NCBI RefSeq assembly: GCF_015547515.1
Contig: NZ_JADMVE010000012.1
Coordinates: forward strand, 29,819 to 93,818
Direction: 5' to 3'
DNA from: Eubacterium sp. 1001713B170207_170306_E7
Lineage (GTDB): Bacteria > Bacillota > Clostridia > Eubacteriales > Eubacteriaceae
DNA: 64,000 nucleotides
Part shown: positions 53,965-62,175 of the stretch, piece after piece
Position numbering within the stretch: position 1 is the first letter of the stretch
How the letters are laid out: the number at the start of each line of letters is the position of its first letter
Program-made: the position numbers and the translations under genes
The notes under the pieces: generated by a model
Databases searched by the model: none
Told to the model about the DNA's origin: nothing
The model's input: only the letters and a program-made list of their open reading frames with translations

Positions 53965-54009
53965 GAGAAGTAATTACGCTCAACTTTGCGCAATTGCTTC
54001 TCTTTTTTT
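53965..54009 (+). terminator. Right-end terminator
   Basis: A near-perfect 15-bp stem (GAGAAG.../...CTTCTC, one mismatch and one G-U) with loop TCAACTTT, followed by seven T. It ends rightward phage transcription and overlaps the R2 site. Confidence 0.85.
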
Positions 54010-54021
54010 GTGTTTTGCGTG
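54005..54021 (-). repeat. Transposase-binding site candidate R2
   Basis: On the minus strand CACGCAAAACACAAAAA, 22 bases inside R1, matching L1 and R1. Confidence 0.7.
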
Positions 54022-54026
54022 AAAAA

Positions 54027-54043
54027 GTTTTGCGTTTTGCGCG
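54027..54043 (-). repeat. Transposase-binding site candidate R1
   Basis: On the minus strand CGCGCAAAACGCAAAAC, beginning ten bases from the right end, the same offset as L1 at the left end. Confidence 0.75.
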
Positions 54044-54053
54044 AAAAGCTACA

Positions 54054-54068
54054 GCAAGCCCCTTTTTT
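54054..54068 (+). terminator. Right half of the split terminator, with right target duplication
   Basis: GCAAG (54054-54058) repeats the left duplication; 54058-54068 is the right arm GCCCC plus six T. It rebuilds the hairpin with 18724-18737 when the prophage is removed. Confidence 0.9.
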
Positions 54069-54116
54069 AAGTGAACAGCCAAAAGCCTTTTACCGGATTC
54101 CAGAAGGGAGAACCCC

Positions 54117-54674
54117 ATGAAAAATTTTTACAGACAAATCAGCCAAAGACTCATCCTCGCCATCCTCATCCTCGTTTCCTGCGTCTTTCTCACCGGCCTC
54201 TGTGCCGGGCCGGAGGAGCTGCCGGCCCCAGAGCCCACACCCGCCCTGCCCGGGACAGAAGAAGCCCTGCCCCCGCCCGACGGATCCGTCATCGACCACC
54301 CGCTGCCCGAGGATCCCATCCTCACAGACGGCCCCTGGGCGTCGGCCCACTTCCTTATGGACGAGTACGTCTGCGACTGCCCGGGCTACTGCGACGGCTG
54401 GCCCGCGGTCATGGATCCGGAGCTGCTTGAGAAAATCGAGGAGCTGCGGTGTTATTTTGACCAGCCCATCATCATCACCTCAGGCGTTCGCTGTGAAAGG
54501 CGCAATGCGGAGGTAGGCGGCATTGAGAACTCCTGGCATAGGTACGGTCATGCAGCCGACCTGTACTGTCCCGGCGTGCCCTATGACGAGGTGGCCGCCG
54601 CGGCCCGGGCGCTGGGGCTTGGGGTGATCGAATACCCGGATCAGCAGTTTGACCACTGCGAAATCTGGCGTTGA
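54117..54674 (+). CDS. M15-type peptidase (D,D-carboxypeptidase-like), lipid- or membrane-anchored
   Basis: The 185-residue protein has an N-terminal hydrophobic segment (ILAILILVSCVFLTGLCAG) with a possible lipobox cysteine, a Pro-rich linker and an M15_3 domain with SGVRCERRNAEVGG, then NSWHRYGHAADL and a final DHCEIWR. These give the His/Asp/His zinc ligands, so it should cut peptidoglycan cross-links. It lies outside the prophage and originally followed the DUF2922 gene, so it may belong to the same island. GAAGGGAG precedes the ATG. Confidence 0.8.
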   Translation: MKNFYRQISQRLILAILILVSCVFLTGLCAGPEELPAPEPTPALPGTEEALPPPDGSVIDHPLPEDPILTDGPWASAHFLMDEYVCDCPGYCDGWPAVMDPELLEKIEELRCYFDQPIIITSGVRCERRNAEVGGIENSWHRYGHAADLYCPGVPYDEVAAAARALGLGVIEYPDQQFDHCEIWR

Positions 54675-54760
54675 GGAGAGGAGGGAATCAAAAACCGTAA
54701 AACGCTGAAAGACAAAATAGCATACGAAAAAAACTATTAGCTTGAAAAAACAAATAAGAA

Positions 54761-54789
54761 TTGCATATTATTTCAATCTATTCTATAAT
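54761..54789 (+). promoter_or_regulatory. Promoter of a candidate structured RNA
   Basis: TTGCAT at 54761-54766, a 17-bp spacer and TATAAT at 54784-54789, the same boxes as at 15336. Transcription would start near 54797. Confidence 0.75.
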
Positions 54790-54796
54790 AAAGGAT

Positions 54797-54890
54797 ATAG
54801 AAATAAAAAGTGCGGCATCCGTATTGTGTCACTACCACAATACGGCAATGCGGTGTCTGGGCACCACACCTCCTGAGGAGTACCGCAAAG
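54797..54890 (+). ncRNA. Candidate structured RNA, about 90 nt
   Basis: It contains a perfect 10-bp hairpin (CCGTATTGTG/CACAATACGG, 54819-54845) and a second stem TGCGGT/ACCGCA (54849-54887) enclosing GGTG/CACC and CCTC/GAGG. TGCGG also occurs at 54811, so two segments compete for CCGCA at 54883. An ACCTCCT stretch could pair with ribosome sites. No U-run follows, so it may be a leader of the regulator at 55123 or a processed RNA. The rest of 54675-55122 shows no gene. Confidence 0.45.
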
Positions 54891-55122
54891 TTAATTATAT
54901 GCTATTTTCTTTCTTTATTCAATAGCTGTTCTTAATTTTGTGTTATTGTTGAGTTTTTTCTTGAACTTTCTTAACTGTGTGTGGGTAGCTGCCATGCGCA
55001 GTTTTTATTTTCCGAAAGGACGGACGGATAATGGATAGCTTTTGCTCATTCGATCCTGTCGCGTCTGCTATGTTTCTTATTTCAAAGCCTTTGCCTTTAG
55101 AGACAGAAGAGGGGGAAATTAA

Positions 55123-55461
55123 ATGCAAGAGCTAGATCACAAGGCCATGGGCCTGCGTATCCGCAAACAGAGAACATTTCTGAACATGTCCCGTGACGAG
55201 CTGGCCAGAAAGGTTGACATCACGCCGACCTTTTTAGCCGATATCGAGCTGGGCACCAAGGGCTTTTCCTTAAAAAGCCTGAACCGTTTCTGCCATGTCT
55301 TAAAAATGTCGGCAGACGCCATTCTCTATGGGCCCAGGGAATACATGGGCACCAGATATTCCGCGGTGCTGGAGCTGCTGGAACGGTGCCCGGAGCAAAA
55401 GGGCAGGTATGCGGAGGAGATCCTGACATTGTTTCTTTTAAGCCACGATCTGGTGGAGTAG
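55123..55461 (+). CDS. XRE-family HTH regulator
   Basis: A 112-residue protein with an HTH (MSRDELARKVDITPTFLADI, residues 23-42) and a C-terminal helical part. GGGGGAAA precedes the ATG. It lies alone between the structured RNA and a terminator, outside the prophage. Its targets cannot be inferred. Confidence 0.8.
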   Translation: MQELDHKAMGLRIRKQRTFLNMSRDELARKVDITPTFLADIELGTKGFSLKSLNRFCHVLKMSADAILYGPREYMGTRYSAVLELLERCPEQKGRYAEEILTLFLLSHDLVE

Positions 55462-55482
55462 AGGGGAAGAGACAACGTGTAA

Positions 55483-55512
55483 GAGGCTGTGAAACCACAG
55501 CCTCCTTTTTTT
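55483..55512 (+). terminator. Terminator after the HTH gene
   Basis: A perfect 9-bp stem GAGGCTGTG/CACAGCCTC with loop AAAC, then seven T. Confidence 0.92.
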
Positions 55513-55686
55513 ATGGCGCGTATTTTATGGCGCATATAAATAGGTATCCAGATGGAACCGCCGGCCCGGCCGGTTCATAAATAACTATGCACTGCCCGTT
55601 TTCAAAAAAATCGTGGGCAAATGGCCTTCAGACCATATTAAATGTTTTCAAAATTGTCTTAAGGCTCAGATTTTGAGAGGTTTTTA

Positions 55687-55715
55687 GAGACAAGGAAAAA
55701 AATATATGGTATAAT
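55687..55715 (+). promoter_or_regulatory. purA promoter
   Basis: GAGACA at 55687-55692, a 17-bp spacer and TATAAT at 55710-55715, giving a leader of about 95 nt with a small stem ATATAAG/CTTATAT. No known purine riboswitch is evident. Confidence 0.6.
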
Positions 55716-55814
55716 ATGTCCGGTCTCAAAAAAGATGTATAAAAAATGTATGAATATGCAAATGAATCGAATGATATAAGGAGCTGCTTCTTATATTGAG
55801 GAAGGAATGATACA

Positions 55815-57080
55815 ATGTCAATTTCTGTATTAGTTGGAGCACAGTGGGGCGACGAAGGTAAGGGCAAGATGATCGACTACCTGTCAAAGGACTGTGATCT
55901 GATCGTCCGTTTCCAGGGCGGAGATAACGCCGGCCATACGGTCATCAACGAGCACGGTGTTTTCAAACTGCATTTGATTCCGAGCGGTATCTTTAACGAA
56001 GGCGGCGAGTGCTTAATCGGTACAGGTACAGTGGTGAATCCGGATGTTCTGGAAGATGAAATCAAACAGATTGAAGACGCCAACGTTGAAATGAGCGGGT
56101 TGAAAATATCCGGCAAGGCCCATATCCTGATGCCCTATCACCAGAAGCTGGATGAGCTGATGGAAGCGGATGGCGGCATTGGTACCACCAAACGCGGCAT
56201 TGGCCAGGCTTATTCCTACAAGGCTCTGCGCAAGAACCTGCGCTTTGAGGATTTACTCAATCTGGATTCTGCCAGAAAGAAGCTGGAAGCCATTGTCCCG
56301 GTAATCAATAACCAGATGCGGGCCTACGGCGCAGAAGACTATACCGTCGATTTTCTCTATGAAAAATGCGAGAAATGGGCAGCGCGCTTTGCGGCCATGA
56401 TTGTGGACCCGATCCGCTACCTGCACCGCTATATCGACGCGGGCAGCAATATATTATTTGAAGGCCAGCTGGCGGCCATGAAGGATATTGACCTGGGCAT
56501 TTACCCCTACGTTACATCCTCCAACCCCACAGCGGCTTACGCGGCCGTAAGCGGCGGCTTTTCAGCCAAAAAAATCGACCGTGTCATCGGCGTGGCCAAG
56601 GCCTTTTCAAGCGCTGTAGGGGCAGGCCCCTTCCCGACAGAGGAATTTGAGGGAGACATCGACCTGATCCGCGGAACCGGCGATCAGCCGGACGACGAGT
56701 TTGGCGCCAGAACCGGACGTTCCAGACGTTTGGGCTGGCTGGATATTCCGGTGCTTAAATACACGAATTTAATCAACGGGTTTGATACCCTGGCATTGTG
56801 TAAAATTGATAAATTGGATAACCTTCCGGAAATCAAGGTCTGTACCGCCTATGAGCTGGATGGTGAGGTCATTGACTACTTCCCGAACACCGAAGAGCTG
56901 GAACGTGTAAAGCCGGTTTATGAAACACTGCCGGGCTGGATGTGTTCCACCAAAGAAATCCGGAAGCTCGAAGATTTGCCGGAGAATGCGAAAAAATACA
57001 TTAAGACAATTGAAGAGCTGGTCGGAACCACCATTGGTTACGTCGGCGTTGGCCCAGATCGCGAAGAGTTAGCTGTTTAG
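55815..57080 (+). CDS. purA: Adenylosuccinate synthetase
   Basis: The 421-residue enzyme joins IMP and aspartate with GTP to form adenylosuccinate in AMP synthesis. The start has the GDEGKGK P-loop (VLVGAQWGDEGKGKMIDY) and then GGDNAGHTV; other signatures are GTTKRGIGQAYSYKA near residue 125 and GRSRRLGWLDI near 295. Length is normal for the family. A terminator follows at 57099. Confidence 0.97.
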   Translation: MSISVLVGAQWGDEGKGKMIDYLSKDCDLIVRFQGGDNAGHTVINEHGVFKLHLIPSGIFNEGGECLIGTGTVVNPDVLEDEIKQIEDANVEMSGLKISGKAHILMPYHQKLDELMEADGGIGTTKRGIGQAYSYKALRKNLRFEDLLNLDSARKKLEAIVPVINNQMRAYGAEDYTVDFLYEKCEKWAARFAAMIVDPIRYLHRYIDAGSNILFEGQLAAMKDIDLGIYPYVTSSNPTAAYAAVSGGFSAKKIDRVIGVAKAFSSAVGAGPFPTEEFEGDIDLIRGTGDQPDDEFGARTGRSRRLGWLDIPVLKYTNLINGFDTLALCKIDKLDNLPEIKVCTAYELDGEVIDYFPNTEELERVKPVYETLPGWMCSTKEIRKLEDLPENAKKYIKTIEELVGTTIGYVGVGPDREELAV

Positions 57081-57098
57081 GGAAACGAAATAATTTAA

Positions 57099-57131
57099 AG
57101 AGGATAATGCTGCCCGCATTATTCTCTTTTT
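57099..57131 (+). terminator. Terminator after purA
   Basis: A 12-bp stem (AGAGGATAATGC/GCATTATTCTCT, one G-U) with loop TGCCC, followed by a T-run. Confidence 0.88.
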
Positions 57132-57170
57132 GTAAGTATAAAAGTTGAAGGAAAAACAGAGGAGGAGAAA

Positions 57171-58283
57171 ATGTCTTATTTCAAACGTGACAAACGCGCC
57201 TACATTTTGTTGTCGGACGGAACGGTTTACGAAGGCTACAATTTTGGCTGCGAAGGCACCACCATTGGGGAGATTGTCTTTACAACCGGGATGACCGGGT
57301 ATCAGGAAGTCCTGACCGACCCGTCCTATTATGGACAGATCGTGCTTCAGACTTATCCGCTTATTGGAAACTACGGCGTCAACAACGACGACATGGAATC
57401 AGAAAAAAGCTGGGTAAACGGCTATATTGTCAAGGAATGGTGCGAGGAGCCGTCAAACTTCAGAACCACGGCCACCATCAACGACTTTCTTGTAAAGCAG
57501 GGGAAAATCGGTATCTGGGATATTGATACCCGTGCCCTCACCCGCAAGATCCGTGAGTTCGGCACCATGAACGGCGCCATCACCACCGAGGATGTCTACG
57601 AGAATAAGGAAGCGCTGCTGGAGCAGATCCGGAATTACAAGGTGGTCAATCCAGTACAGGTGGTTACCCAGAAGAAAAAGGGCTGGTTCTATACCCGTGA
57701 AAACCGCGCGAACCATGTCGCGCTCATGGATTATGGCTACAAGCACAATATCCTCAGAATGCTGCTGCAGATCGGCTGTAATGTGACGGTCATGCCGGCG
57801 GGTTCCACTGTCGATGACATAAGAAGGCTGAATCCGGACGGCATCATGCTGAGCAACGGCCCCGGAAACCCTGAGGACAATGTGGAAATCATTAAAAATA
57901 TTCAGGACTTCATCGATTACGGCAAGCCGATTTTCGGCATCTGTCTGGGACATCAGCTGCTGGCCCTGGCCATGGGCGGCACCACCCGCAAAATGAAATA
58001 CGGGCACCGGGGACTGAACCAGCCAGTTAAGGATTTATCCAAGGACCGCGTCTTTATTACCAGCCAGAACCACGGCTACGCGGTTGAGAGCATTCCAGAG
58101 GATGTGGGAACCATCTCCCATGTCAATATGAATGACGGCAGCTGCGAGGGGATCGCCTATAAAAACATTCCGGCCTTTACCGTGCAGTTCCATCCAGAAG
58201 CCAGCGCGGGCCCCAATGATACAGGGTATTTGTTTGAACGTTTTGGAGATTTAATGGAAAGGGGACAACAGGGATGCCTTTAA
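57171..58283 (+). CDS. carA: Carbamoyl-phosphate synthase small subunit
   Basis: A 370-residue glutaminase subunit. The N-terminal domain (VFTTGMTGYQEVLTDPSYYG) is followed by a class I amidotransferase domain with the nucleophile in FGICLGHQLLALA (Cys near residue 259) and the HPEAS His/Glu pair near the end. It supplies ammonia from glutamine to CarB for arginine and pyrimidine synthesis. It overlaps carB by 10 bp. GGAGGAG precedes the ATG. Confidence 0.97.
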   Translation: MSYFKRDKRAYILLSDGTVYEGYNFGCEGTTIGEIVFTTGMTGYQEVLTDPSYYGQIVLQTYPLIGNYGVNNDDMESEKSWVNGYIVKEWCEEPSNFRTTATINDFLVKQGKIGIWDIDTRALTRKIREFGTMNGAITTEDVYENKEALLEQIRNYKVVNPVQVVTQKKKGWFYTRENRANHVALMDYGYKHNILRMLLQIGCNVTVMPAGSTVDDIRRLNPDGIMLSNGPGNPEDNVEIIKNIQDFIDYGKPIFGICLGHQLLALAMGGTTRKMKYGHRGLNQPVKDLSKDRVFITSQNHGYAVESIPEDVGTISHVNMNDGSCEGIAYKNIPAFTVQFHPEASAGPNDTGYLFERFGDLMERGQQGCL

Positions 58284-61200
58284 GAAATGATATTAAGCGT
58301 GTACTCGTCATCGGGTCTGGCCCGATTATAATCGGCCAGGCGGCAGAATTTGATTACGCCGGTACCCAGGCCTGCAAAGCCTTGAAGGCGGTTGGCCTTG
58401 AGGTGGTTCTCATCAACTCTAACCCGGCCACCATCATGACCGACAAGGCCATGGCCGATAAAATCTATATTGAGCCATTGACACTGGATGTCGTTAAACG
58501 GGTTATCCTCCTGGAAAAACCCGACAGCATTCTGTCCACCCTGGGCGGGCAGACAGGCCTGACCCTGTCCATGCAGCTCGCCAAGGAAGGCTTTTTGGAC
58601 GAGCACAATGTGAAGCTGCTGGGCGCCAATGTCGAAACCATCGACAAGGCAGAGGACCGTCAGGAATTTAAGGACATGATGAAGGAAATCGGCGAGCCGG
58701 TCATTCCCTCAAAGGTTGTCACAACCGTTGAGGACGCCCTGGATTTCGCCGCCACCATGGGCTACCCGGTCATTGTCCGTCCGGCCTTTACCTTAGGCGG
58801 AACCGGCGGCGGGATTGCCGATAATCCAGAGCAGCTCCATGAGATTGCCACCAACGGCCTGCGCCTGTCGCCGATCACCCAGATTCTGGTTGAGCGCGGC
58901 ATTTCGGGCTGGAAGGAAATCGAGTTCGAGGTCATGCGCGACAGCAAGGGCAATGTCATCACTGTCTGCTCCATGGAAAACTTCGACCCGGTCGGCATCC
59001 ACACCGGCGACTCCATTGTCGTGGCGCCATGCCAGACACTGAGCGACAAGGAATACCAGATGCTCAGAACCTCGGCCCTCAAGATCATCTCAGCCCTAGG
59101 GGTAGAGGGCGGCTGTAACTGCCAGTTTGCCCTGGACCCGGAAAACTTTAACTATGCGGTTATCGAAGTCAACCCGAGGGTTTCCCGGTCTTCAGCCCTG
59201 GCCTCAAAAGCGACGGGCTATCCCATCGCCAAGATCGCCTCACTGATCGCGGTGGGCTTCTCTCTGGATGAAATCATGAATGACATCACAGGCAAAACAC
59301 CCGCCTGCTTTGAACCAGTCATTGACTACATCGTTGTTAAATTCCCAAGATGGCCCTTCGATAAATTTGTTTACGCCAAGCGTACCCTGGGTACACAAAT
59401 GAAGGCCACCGGCGAGATCATGTCCATCGGCAACAGCTTTGAGCAGGCGATGATGAAAGCCGTCCGCTCAGTCGAGCTGGGCTTTGACACCCTGAGCGTC
59501 GAAAAATACCGCGAGGCGCCGGATGATGAAATCATGGAAGCAGTCGGCCGAAACGACGATGAACGCTGCTTCGTGGTCTATGAAGCCCTGTACCGCGGAC
59601 TGGATATGGAAAAAATCTGGGAAACCACCAAAATCGACATGTGGTTCCTCGACAAGCTCCGCCACCTGGCCGTCATGGAGCGCGACCTGCGCGAAAAGGG
59701 CCTGAGCGACGAGCGCGGCATGGAACGTCTGGCCGTTGCCCGTGAGCTGGGCTTTATGGATTCCACCATCGAGCGCCTGACCGGTGAGAAGATCCTGACC
59801 GGCAGACAGTATGCTTCCTTTAAGATGGTGGATACCTGCGCCGGCGAGTTTAAGGCAGAAACCCCTTATTTCTATTCCACGATGGATAAGGAAAACGAAG
59901 CGGAAATCTTCCTGGACGAGCATAAAAACGACAAGAAGAAAATCATCGTCTTTGGCTCCGGCCCCATCCGCATCGGCCAGGGCATCGAGTTTGACTACTG
60001 CTCTGTGCACTGCGCCTGGGCGTTAAAGGAGCTGGGCTATGAGGCCATTATTGTCAACAATAACCCGGAAACCGTGTCCACCGACTTCGATACCTCCGAC
60101 CGCCTGTACTTTGAGCCTCTCACAGCAGAGGACGTGCGCTCCATTGTGGAAACCGAAAAGCCAGACGGCGCCATCGTCCAGTTCGGCGGCCAGACTGCCA
60201 TCAAGCTCACCAAGCATTTGGATGAAATTAATGTCGGCATTCTGGGCACAGACCCCAAATACATCGACGCCGCAGAGGACCGCGAGCTCTTCGACGACCT
60301 GCTGGAACGCTGCAATATCCCAAGACCCAAGGGCGAAACCGTCTATACGACCGAAGAAGCCGTGAAGGTCGCGGAACGGCTGGGCTTCCCGGTACTGCTG
60401 CGCCCGTCCTATGTGCTTGGCGGCCAGAACATGATCATCGCCTACGAAGAAGCCGATGTTGTGGAATATATGAACATTATTACCGAACACGAGCTCGAAA
60501 ACCCTGTGCTGATCGATAAATACCTCATGGGGACAGAGGTCGAAGTCGACGCCATCTGTGACGGAACCGACTATGTGATCCCCGGGATCATGGAGCACAT
60601 TGAGAAAGCCGGCGTGCACTCCGGAGACTCCATCTCCGTGTATCCGCCGCAGACCCTGTCCCAGGAAATCAAGGACACCATCATTGACTACACCGGCAAG
60701 CTTGCCAAAGAGCTGCATGTCATCGGCCTTGTAAACATCCAGTATGTTGTCTACGAGGGCCAGGTTTATGTCATCGAGGTGAACCCGCGTTCCTCCAGAA
60801 CCGTGCCGTATATTTCAAAGGTGACCGACATCCCGATGGTCAATCTGGCAACCCGGATCATGATGGGGGCTACCTTAAAGGAAATGGGCTACACCTCCGG
60901 TCTCCATCCGGTTAAGGATTATGTGGCGGTTAAGGTACCGGTGTTCAGCTTTGCGAAGCTCCAGGATGTCGATACACAGCTCGGACCAGAAATGAAATCA
61001 ACCGGCGAGGTGCTTGGCGTCGGCAGAAAATTTGAGGACGCTGTCTACAAGGGCCTTGTCGCTGCCGGCTATAAAATGGAACGCTCCGGCGGCGTGCTCC
61101 TGACCGTGCGTGACCGCGATAAGGCCGAAATTGTGGATATCGGACGCCGGTTCCATGAAATGGGCTTTAAAATCTTCGCCACCGTTGGAACGGCCCTGGT

Positions 61201-61480
61201 GCTCAATGAAAACAACGTACCGGCCAAGGTGGTTAAGCGGATGGCGGAAAAAGCGCCGAACATCGGCGACCTTTTGGAAAGCGGCCAGGTAACCTATGTT
61301 ATCTCCACCTCCACCAAGGGCCGTCAGCCAGAACAGGATGAGGTCAAAATGCGCCGTAAGGCCGTAGAGAGCTCCATCAGCCTGCTGACCTCCCTCGATA
61401 CCGCCAGAGCCCTGCTCAATTGTCTGGAATCCAACAAGACAATGGCCGATATCGACCTGGTCGACATCAATACAATTTAA
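58274..61480 (+). CDS. carB: Carbamoyl-phosphate synthase large subunit
   Basis: The 1068-residue chain has two homologous ATP-grasp halves, with GSGPIIIGQAAEFDYAGTQA near the start and GSGPIRIGQGIEFDYCSVH at about residue 561, plus GGTGGGIA and GGQNMIIA loops, and ends with an MGS-type regulatory domain (about 940-1068). It makes carbamoyl phosphate from bicarbonate, ammonia and two ATP. Length is normal. A terminator follows. Confidence 0.98.
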   Translation: MPLRNDIKRVLVIGSGPIIIGQAAEFDYAGTQACKALKAVGLEVVLINSNPATIMTDKAMADKIYIEPLTLDVVKRVILLEKPDSILSTLGGQTGLTLSMQLAKEGFLDEHNVKLLGANVETIDKAEDRQEFKDMMKEIGEPVIPSKVVTTVEDALDFAATMGYPVIVRPAFTLGGTGGGIADNPEQLHEIATNGLRLSPITQILVERGISGWKEIEFEVMRDSKGNVITVCSMENFDPVGIHTGDSIVVAPCQTLSDKEYQMLRTSALKIISALGVEGGCNCQFALDPENFNYAVIEVNPRVSRSSALASKATGYPIAKIASLIAVGFSLDEIMNDITGKTPACFEPVIDYIVVKFPRWPFDKFVYAKRTLGTQMKATGEIMSIGNSFEQAMMKAVRSVELGFDTLSVEKYREAPDDEIMEAVGRNDDERCFVVYEALYRGLDMEKIWETTKIDMWFLDKLRHLAVMERDLREKGLSDERGMERLAVARELGFMDSTIERLTGEKILTGRQYASFKMVDTCAGEFKAETPYFYSTMDKENEAEIFLDEHKNDKKKIIVFGSGPIRIGQGIEFDYCSVHCAWALKELGYEAIIVNNNPETVSTDFDTSDRLYFEPLTAEDVRSIVETEKPDGAIVQFGGQTAIKLTKHLDEINVGILGTDPKYIDAAEDRELFDDLLERCNIPRPKGETVYTTEEAVKVAERLGFPVLLRPSYVLGGQNMIIAYEEADVVEYMNIITEHELENPVLIDKYLMGTEVEVDAICDGTDYVIPGIMEHIEKAGVHSGDSISVYPPQTLSQEIKDTIIDYTGKLAKELHVIGLVNIQYVVYEGQVYVIEVNPRSSRTVPYISKVTDIPMVNLATRIMMGATLKEMGYTSGLHPVKDYVAVKVPVFSFAKLQDVDTQLGPEMKSTGEVLGVGRKFEDAVYKGLVAAGYKMERSGGVLLTVRDRDKAEIVDIGRRFHEMGFKIFATVGTALVLNENNVPAKVVKRMAEKAPNIGDLLESGQVTYVISTSTKGRQPEQDEVKMRRKAVESSISLLTSLDTARALLNCLESNKTMADIDLVDINTI

Positions 61481-61504
61481 CGTGCTGTAAAGTTAAACAG
61501 TCCG

Positions 61505-61531
61505 AAAAGCCACCTGTTTCAGGTGGTTTTT
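61505..61531 (+). terminator. Terminator after carB
   Basis: Perfect core CCACCTG/CAGGTGG with a TTT loop and T-run after it (arms extended by A-T pairs). Confidence 0.88.
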
Positions 61532-61582
61532 CGATAATATTCGTAGAATTGTATACAAAAGACGCAAAATTAAAGGGTTGAC

Positions 61583-61611
61583 TTGACAGAAGCGTCTAAA
61601 AAAATTATAAT
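61583..61611 (+). promoter_or_regulatory. greA-lysS promoter
   Basis: TTGACA at 61583-61588, a 17-bp spacer and TATAAT at 61606-61611, full consensus. Confidence 0.9.
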
Positions 61612-61680
61612 ATCAAGCATGATTTTAAGTAAAACGTATGGAATTAAATACATTCTGTACAAAATAAAGGGGAAACGAAA

Positions 61681-62166
61681 ATGACTGATCATATGAATGA
61701 AGAATTAGTAATGACCCAGGAGGGTCTTGATACTTTAAAGAAGCGTTTAGAGTATTTAAAAACCGTTAAGCGCTATGAAGTTGCGGCGCGTATTAAAACA
61801 GCCAGAGAATACGGCGATTTAAGCGAAAATGCCGAATACGATGAAGCGAAATCCGAACAGGGCTTCGTGGAAGGTGAAATATCCGAACTGGAAGCCAAGA
61901 TTAAAAAAGTCAAGGTCATTGATGACAACGACATTCATACCGAGGATGTCGGCGTTGGCAGCATCGTCAAGGTGAAAGACCTGGAGTTTGGCGATACAGA
62001 GGAATATAAAATTGTCGGGTCAGCAGAATCCGACATTACGCAGAATAAATTATCCAACGAATCACCAGTCGGCAGAGGCCTGATCGGCGCAAAGGTCGGA
62101 CAGGTTGTGACCATTCCGATTCCGGACGGTGAAGTTCAGTATGAAGTTTTAGATATCAGAAGATAG
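61681..62166 (+). CDS. greA: Transcription elongation factor GreA
   Basis: The 161-residue factor has the N-terminal coiled coil with the acidic tip REYGDLSENAEYDEAK (residues 42-57) that enters the polymerase channel, and a C-terminal FKBP-like domain. It rescues backtracked RNA polymerase by stimulating transcript cleavage. ATG 61681 follows AAAGGGGA. It lies 9 bp from lysS and shares its transcript. Confidence 0.97.
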   Translation: MTDHMNEELVMTQEGLDTLKKRLEYLKTVKRYEVAARIKTAREYGDLSENAEYDEAKSEQGFVEGEISELEAKIKKVKVIDDNDIHTEDVGVGSIVKVKDLEFGDTEEYKIVGSAESDITQNKLSNESPVGRGLIGAKVGQVVTIPIPDGEVQYEVLDIRR

Positions 62167-62175
62167 GAGAGCCCA

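Larger units (their letters stand above)
18739..54053 (+). mobile_element. Mu-like transposable prophage, 35.3 kb
   Basis: The element begins TG at 18739, ends CA at 54053 and is flanked by a direct 5-bp repeat GCAAG (18734-18738 and 54054-54058), as expected for Mu-type transposition. Matching 17-bp transposase-site candidates lie exactly ten bases inside both ends. Genes run in Mu order for regulation and transposition (repressor, Ner-like, MuA-like, MuB-like, GemA-like, Mor-like, gp27-like), but the head and tail genes are SPP1/siphovirus-like. All late genes appear intact, with no evident frameshift in essential genes, so it may be inducible. Confidence 0.95.

Noticed and set aside
18739..54053. 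Integration by a tyrosine or serine integrase at a tRNA
   Set aside because: No integrase gene or tRNA is present; the 5-bp duplication and MuA-like gene explain the insertion.
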